Positions 6,707-10,471 of a stretch of DNA of 10,471 nt are shown one piece after another. Source of the stretch: Pseudomonadota bacterium (GTDB lineage Bacteria; Pseudomonadota; Gammaproteobacteria; Steroidobacterales; Steroidobacteraceae); NCBI GenBank assembly GCA_003242275.1, contig QGUX01000107.1:1-10471 (forward strand), read 5' to 3'. Numbering within the stretch: the stretch's first letter is position 1; each line of letters starts with the position of its first letter. The translations under genes and the position numbers were made by a program. The notes under the pieces are model-generated. The model saw only the letters and a program-made list of their open reading frames with translations, ran no database searches and had not been told where the DNA came from.

Positions 6707-7225
6707 ATGAAGCCGCCCTTCGCCTTCGTGCGGCGCCTCACGCTGGCAGTGCTGCTGGCATGCCTGGCGCTGCCCGCCCGGCCGCAGCAGCCGCCCGGCT
6801 ACACCATCGAGATCATCGTGTTCCGCAATGGCGGCGACTCCGGCGCCATGGCACCGAACGAGCCGCGTCCCGTCATCACCGGCGATGACGTGGTGCCGCA
6901 GCCCGGGACGTCGAACAAGCTGGGCGGCGCGGCCGCGCGCCTGAACCGCAACGGCCTCACCGTGATCGGCCAGGCGGCCTGGCGGCAGGATCCCAGCGCA
7001 TGGAACTCGCGCCGCGGCGTGTCCACCGCGCGGCTGGGCATTCCCGGCGTCACCGGCAAGGTGTTCTTCGAACGCGGCCAGTACCTGCACCTGGGCGTGG
7101 ACATCGTGGTGGAGGCTGGCGGACGGACCTACCGCCTGAACGAAGTGCGGCGCGTGAAGGCCGACGAGATCCACTACTTCGACCATCCCGCCGTGGGCGT
7201 GCTGGCCGTGGTCACCGGCGGCTGA
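6707..7225 (+). CDS. csiV: CsiV family peptidoglycan-binding protein
   Basis: This gene encodes 172 residues. MKPPFAFVRRLTLAVLLACLALPA is a Sec signal peptide (Lys/Arg region, then a hydrophobic core), so the product is periplasmic. The mature part begins with GYTIEIIVFRN, the hallmark opening of the CsiV family, and ends with a stretch matching its C-terminal pattern: YRLNEVRRVKADEIHYFDHP, then VGVLAVV. In Vibrio cholerae CsiV binds peptidoglycan and is needed for PBP1A-dependent wall synthesis through LpoA; whether that holds here is inference. ATG 6707 is preferred because it starts the signal peptide and sits directly behind a good promoter. In-frame ATGs at 6671 (ATGA overlap with the mfd stop) and 6698 would add 12 or 3 residues and spoil the n-region. 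LLAC in the leader is a weak lipobox, but the hydrophobic residues after the Cys argue against a lipoprotein. The gene converges on the PAS-GGDEF gene. Confidence 0.88.
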   Translation: MKPPFAFVRRLTLAVLLACLALPARPQQPPGYTIEIIVFRNGGDSGAMAPNEPRPVITGDDVVPQPGTSNKLGGAAARLNRNGLTVIGQAAWRQDPSAWNSRRGVSTARLGIPGVTGKVFFERGQYLHLGVDIVVEAGGRTYRLNEVRRVKADEIHYFDHPAVGVLAVVTGG

Positions 7226-7233
7226 GCCTTCAG
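7222..7233. other. Convergent gene junction with 4-bp spacer and tiny palindrome
   Basis: CTGA-gcct-TCAG is a perfect 4-bp inverted repeat that contains both stop codons (csiV TGA at 7223-7225, PAS-GGDEF TGA at 7230-7232 on the other strand). There is no T-tract and no strong stem. A GCCTG-gtt-CAGGC hairpin (7240-7252) lies just inside the minus-strand gene. No intrinsic terminator is visible for either transcript, so transcripts probably overlap or end by Rho. Confidence 0.4.
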
Positions 7234-8162
7234 TCAGGCGCCTGGTTCAGGCCCCCGCGCAGGTCCTGTTTGGCTTCCGCCAGCGCCTTCTCGGCGCGCT
7301 CGATGAGCCGCTGCGGCTCCTCCTCGTCACGCTCCGGCGTCACCGTGGCCAGGCTGGCCGTCACGGTGACGAACTTCTGCACCGGTGCACGCGGGTGGTG
7401 CATGCGCATCTCGGCGATGCGGCGCACATTGGCCGCCGCGTGGTCGACGATGCGGTCCACGCCCTGGCCGTCGCGGTGCACGGCGAGCACGGCGAGGCAG
7501 CCGTCGCGCCACACGCCCACCACGTCGGAGGCACGGCGGAAGCCGCTGGCGATGCTGCGCGCCACGCGCTTGAGCAGCGCGTCGCCGCCGGCGCGCCCGT
7601 AGACGGCGTTGTAGCCGGCCAGGGCATCCACGTCGAACAGGGCCAGGGTCAGCGGACGGCCCTCGCGGCGCGCGATGCGCCACTCGCGCACCAGCAGCTC
7701 GCGGAACCACTCGCGCGATGAAAGGCCGGTGACGCGGTCCTCGCGCAGCCACACCGGTACGCCCTCGGGACGATCGGACTGGCGCAGCCGCGCCGTCATG
7801 TCGTGGCACCAGGCGGCCATGTGCGTCACCGTGCCGTCCGGCCCGGCGAGCGGCTGCAGCGAGATCTCGTTCCAGAACAGTTCGCCGTTCTTGCGGTAGC
7901 TGCGCAGCAGCACGCGCGCGGCCTCGCGCTTCTCCAGCGCCCATCTCAGCCGCGCCAGCGCCTGCTGGTCCTCGTCCGTGCCGTTGAGCATGCCCAGGTT
8001 CGAGCCGATGACCTCGGCCGCGGCATAGCCCGACATCAGCTCGAAGGCCGCATTCACGTACACCACCGGCTGTTCCGGATCGCGCACGTCACAGATGGCC
8101 ACGCCGGCCGGCGCGCGATCGACGACCTGCAGGATCAGGGCGGGATCCAGGGGTTCGCTCAT
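7230..8162 (-). CDS. LOV-like PAS and degenerate GGDEF protein
   Basis: This gene encodes 310 residues with no membrane segment or signal peptide, so the product is probably cytoplasmic. Residues about 8-124 are a PAS domain resembling the LOV type: AFELMSGYAAAEVIGSN, then YRKNGELFWNEISLQPL and TVTHMAAWCHDMT. The LOV signature GxNCRFLQ reads GSNLGMLN (53-60), so the photoactive Cys is Leu56; the Gln that contacts flavin N5 is replaced by Cys119. Asn55 and Asn98 remain. Residues about 142-302 are GGDEF-like: DRVTGL (142-147), LFDVDALAGYN (175-185) and AEKALAEAK (290-298). The catalytic motif is RDGCL (219-223) instead of GGDEF, so cyclase activity is not expected. It may be a scaffold or an inactive signalling partner. 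ATG 8162 lies 13 bp after the nagZ stop, so it is likely the last gene of rlmD-nagZ. The domain calls are firm; the LOV ancestry is inference. Confidence 0.9.
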   Translation of the reverse strand: MSEPLDPALILQVVDRAPAGVAICDVRDPEQPVVYVNAAFELMSGYAAAEVIGSNLGMLNGTDEDQQALARLRWALEKREAARVLLRSYRKNGELFWNEISLQPLAGPDGTVTHMAAWCHDMTARLRQSDRPEGVPVWLREDRVTGLSSREWFRELLVREWRIARREGRPLTLALFDVDALAGYNAVYGRAGGDALLKRVARSIASGFRRASDVVGVWRDGCLAVLAVHRDGQGVDRIVDHAAANVRRIAEMRMHHPRAPVQKFVTVTASLATVTPERDEEEPQRLIERAEKALAEAKQDLRGGLNQAPD

Positions 8163-8175
8163 GGCCTCGCTCGCA

Positions 8176-9216
8176 TCAGGTCAGGGTCAGTTCCGGCGGA
8201 CGGTCGCAGCGCGCCAGCCATTCGCGGCACTGCCGCCACCTCGTCGACGCCATCAGCGCCTCGCGCCCCGGCGCCTCGCGGCCGCGCATCAGGCGGATGC
8301 GCGCCTGGCTGGCCGGACCCGGCACCGTGCGCAGGCCGTCCAGCAGCGCCAGCACGCTCTCGCGGCGATTGCACACCGGCAGCACGTCGCAGCCGGCATC
8401 CAGGGCCGCCTCGGCACGCTCGACGATGCCGCCCACGGCGCTGGCGCCTTCCATGGTCAGGTCGTCCGCGAACACCACGCCGCGGAAGTTGAGGTCCCCG
8501 CGCAGGATCTGCGTGACCCAGCGGCGCGAGAAGCTGGCCGGCACGCGGTCCACGGCGGGAAACAGCACATGCGCCATCATCACGCCGGCGAGGTCGTTGG
8601 GGATCAGCCGCCGGTAGGGCTTGATGTCCGCGGCGAGGTGGGCCAGCTCGCGCCGGTCCACCGGCAGCGCCAGGTGCGAATCGGCCACCACCGCGCCATG
8701 TCCCGGGAAGTGCTTGGCGGTGGCCGCCATGCCGGCCTCGCGCATGCCCGCCACCGCGGCCATCGCCAGCTTCGCCACCACCTCGGCATCGCTGTGGAAG
8801 GAGCGGTCGCCGATGATCTCGGACACGCCATGGTCGAGGTCCACGCAGGGCGCAAAGGAGAAATCGATGCCGACGGCACGCAGCTCGGCCGCCATCAGCC
8901 AGCTCAGCGCCCTGGCCATCGCCACGCCCTGGCGGGCGTCGAGGTCGTACTCCTGGCCGACGCGGCGCATCGGCGGCAGCACGGAGAAGCCCTGGCGGAA
9001 GCGCTGCACCCGCCCGCCCTCGTGGTCCACGGCCACCAGCAGCGGCGGCGAGCGCACGGCGCGGATCGAGGCCACCAGCGCGGCCAGCTGCGCCGGATCG
9101 GCGTAGTTGCGGGTGAACAGGATGACGCTGCCCACCAGCGGGTGGCGCAGCACCTCGCGGTCCTCGGGCGTGAGCGCCTGGCCCGCGATATCGACCATCA
9201 AAGGACCCAGTGTCAT
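8176..9216 (-). CDS. nagZ: Beta-N-acetylhexosaminidase NagZ
   Basis: NagZ is a cytoplasmic glycoside hydrolase of family 3. It removes GlcNAc from GlcNAc-1,6-anhydroMurNAc-peptides during peptidoglycan recycling; the products can act as inducers of AmpC beta-lactamase where that circuit exists. The protein has 346 residues (E. coli 341). Motifs in order: LVAVDHEGGRVQRF (60-73), IGDRSFHSD (135-143), KHFPGHG (168-174), the Asp179-Ser180-His181 dyad loop that supplies the acid/base, and FADDLTMEGA (249-258), in which Asp251 aligns with the nucleophile of the family 3 pattern. An Ala precedes that Asp where Ser is common. ATG 9216 overlaps the rlmD stop by 4 bp (ATGA) and has AGGGA just upstream, so it is translationally coupled to rlmD. 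The longer open frame upstream is out of frame with rlmD and is a shadow. Confidence 0.97.
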   Translation of the reverse strand: MTLGPLMVDIAGQALTPEDREVLRHPLVGSVILFTRNYADPAQLAALVASIRAVRSPPLLVAVDHEGGRVQRFRQGFSVLPPMRRVGQEYDLDARQGVAMARALSWLMAAELRAVGIDFSFAPCVDLDHGVSEIIGDRSFHSDAEVVAKLAMAAVAGMREAGMAATAKHFPGHGAVVADSHLALPVDRRELAHLAADIKPYRRLIPNDLAGVMMAHVLFPAVDRVPASFSRRWVTQILRGDLNFRGVVFADDLTMEGASAVGGIVERAEAALDAGCDVLPVCNRRESVLALLDGLRTVPGPASQARIRLMRGREAPGREALMASTRWRQCREWLARCDRPPELTLT

Positions 9217-10471
9217 GCGTCCCTGCTGCCTCTCCCTTCTGTGGGCCCGTCGAGGATGGCGACCGACTCCACGTGGCTGGTGTGCGGAAACATGTCCACG
9301 ATACCCGCGGAGCGCAGCGAAAAACCATGCTCCATTACCAGAATCCCCAGGTCGCGGGCCAGGGTGCCCGGGTGGCAGGACACATAGGCCAGCCGCCGCG
9401 GCGCCAGCCGGGCCAGTGCCGGCAGCACGTCCACGGCGCCGGTGCGCGGCGGGTCCACCAGCACGTGCGTGTAGCGGCCGCCGCCGGCGAGTGCCAGGCA
9501 CCGCTCCACCGCATTCCCGCCGGCCAGGTCGGCCACGTGGAAGGAGGCATTGTCGATGTCGTTGGCCACGGCATTGGCCCGGGCGCGGGCCACCAGGCCC
9601 GCCTCCCCCTCGATACCCACCACCTGCTTCGCGCGCGTGGCGATGGGCAGGGTGAAATTGCCCAGGCCGCAGAACAGGTCCAGCACCACCGAATCCTGGT
9701 CGAGCTCCATCAGGTCGAGCACGTGCTCGACCAGGCGCGCGTTCATCGCGCCGTTGACCTGGATGAAGTCGGCCGGCTCGAAGAACAGCCTCACGCCGAA
9801 GCGTGGCAGCTCGTACCACAGCCGCGGCGCCTCGCCGGCCACCGGCTCGAGGTTGTCGGGACGGCCGGCCTGCAGCATGAAGCGCACGCCATGGGCGCGC
9901 TCGAACTCCAGCAGCAGGTCGCGGTCGGCGGCCGAGGGCGGATCGAGCACGCGCAGCACCAGCACGGTGGCGGCATCGCCCACCGCCACCTCGACCTGCG
10001 GAATGCGCGTGGGAATGGACAGGCGCGTCAAGAGGCGCGCGAGTTCCCCCACCAGCGGGCCCACTTCCGGTCGCAGCACCGGGCACTGCTCCACGTCGGT
10101 GACGTAGCTGCTCATCTTCTCGCGGAAGCCCACCATCGAGCGGCCGCGGGCGTGCACGAAGCGCGCGCCCAGCCGCGCGCGGCGACGGTAACCCCACGGA
10201 TCGGCGGACAGCGGCGGCAGCCACCGCTGCGGCTCCACCTTGCCGATGCGGCGCAACGCCTCGCGCAGCCCCGCGTCCTTGATGGCGAGCTGCGACGCCG
10301 GCGCCAGGTGCTGCAGCGCGCAGCCGCCGCAGGTGCCGAAGTGCGCGCAGCGCGGCTCGATGCGGTCGGGCGCCGCCTCGAGCACGCGCACCAGCCCGGC
10401 CTCGTCGTGGCTGCGCGAACGGCGGCGGATGCGGTACTCGACCAGCTCGCCGGGCAGCGCGCCGGCGACGA
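9213..10471 (-). CDS. rlmD: 23S rRNA (uracil-1939-C5)-methyltransferase RlmD, N-terminus missing
   Basis: RlmD methylates U1939 of 23S rRNA using S-adenosylmethionine. The gene enters from the right edge: about 418 codons are visible, against 433 in E. coli, so only some 15-25 residues are lost. The visible start, AGALPGELVEYRIRRRS, is the end of a TRAM domain. The iron-sulfur cluster ligands are present: CAHFGTCGGC (Cys codons at 10347-10349, 10329-10331 and 10320-10322) and a fourth Cys in EQCPVL (10083-10085). The SAM-binding motif VVLDLFCGLGNFTLP starts near 9689. VDPPRTGA (near 9455), the catalytic Cys in YVSCHPGTLARDL (9375-9377) and FPHTSHVE with the general-base Glu follow. The usual SCNP is SCHP here. 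An internal GTG at 10391 is not the start, because TRAM homology continues upstream. It is the upstream partner of nagZ, sharing an ATGA. Confidence 0.95.
   Translation of the reverse strand, partial: VAGALPGELVEYRIRRRSRSHDEAGLVRVLEAAPDRIEPRCAHFGTCGGCALQHLAPASQLAIKDAGLREALRRIGKVEPQRWLPPLSADPWGYRRRARLGARFVHARGRSMVGFREKMSSYVTDVEQCPVLRPEVGPLVGELARLLTRLSIPTRIPQVEVAVGDAATVLVLRVLDPPSAADRDLLLEFERAHGVRFMLQAGRPDNLEPVAGEAPRLWYELPRFGVRLFFEPADFIQVNGAMNARLVEHVLDLMELDQDSVVLDLFCGLGNFTLPIATRAKQVVGIEGEAGLVARARANAVANDIDNASFHVADLAGGNAVERCLALAGGGRYTHVLVDPPRTGAVDVLPALARLAPRRLAYVSCHPGTLARDLGILVMEHGFSLRSAGIVDMFPHTSHVESVAILDGPTEGRGSRDA

Noticed and set aside
6707..6800. LLAC in the CsiV leader as a lipobox
   Set aside because: The Cys is followed by more hydrophobic residues (LALPA), so it lies in the core of an ordinary signal peptide; the family is not known to me as lipidated.
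7240..7252. GCCTG-gtt-CAGGC hairpin as a csiV terminator
   Set aside because: The stem is only 5 bp, with no T-tract, and lies inside the end of the opposing coding sequence.
10389..10391. GTG as the rlmD start
   Set aside because: TRAM-domain homology continues upstream in frame to the window edge, so the true start lies outside.

Overview
The window is a compact, very GC-rich chromosomal segment with G/C-dominated third codon positions. It reads as core housekeeping and cell-envelope genes of a gammaproteobacterium. The gene set (two LolC/E-type permeases, Mfd, CsiV, NagZ, RlmD) and the close packing fit a high-GC lineage such as Xanthomonadales/Lysobacterales, Nevskiales or Chromatiales relatives, but the taxonomy is inference. 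I see no tRNA, rRNA, CRISPR array, insertion sequence, phage or toxin gene. No stretch without a gene exceeds about 115 bases.

Layout. From 1 to 2736 on the minus strand lies a lipoprotein-export operon, read right to left: a LolE-like permease (1504-2736), a LolC-like permease (242-1501) and the start of the ATPase LolD (1-249, cut by the window edge). A 115-bp divergent region (2737-2851) separates it from the plus-strand genes: a 90-residue predicted periplasmic protein of unknown function (2852-3124), the transcription-repair coupling factor Mfd (3213-6674) and the cell-wall protein CsiV (6707-7225). Converging on csiV with 4 bp between stop codons is a minus-strand operon, read right to left: the 23S rRNA methyltransferase RlmD (9213-10471, N-terminus outside the window), the beta-N-acetylhexosaminidase NagZ (8176-9216) and a PAS-GGDEF protein with both signature sites degenerated (7230-8162).

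How they fit together. LolCDE moves lipoproteins out of the inner membrane. NagZ recycles peptidoglycan fragments. CsiV belongs to a family that supports peptidoglycan synthesis by PBP1A in Vibrio cholerae. Mfd and RlmD are core information-processing genes. From memory, E. coli also keeps nagZ, mfd and lolCDE near each other, so this looks like an ancestral neighbourhood rather than a transferred island.

The most interesting items are: the PAS-GGDEF protein, which looks like a LOV sensor without its photoactive cysteine joined to a GGDEF domain without its GGDEF motif; promoters whose -10 boxes lie so close to the start codons that leaderless mRNAs are predicted (gene 2852, csiV); the uncharacterised small periplasmic protein beside mfd; and a 32-bp perfect repeat shared by the two permease genes. 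I found no clear previously undescribed multi-gene system.
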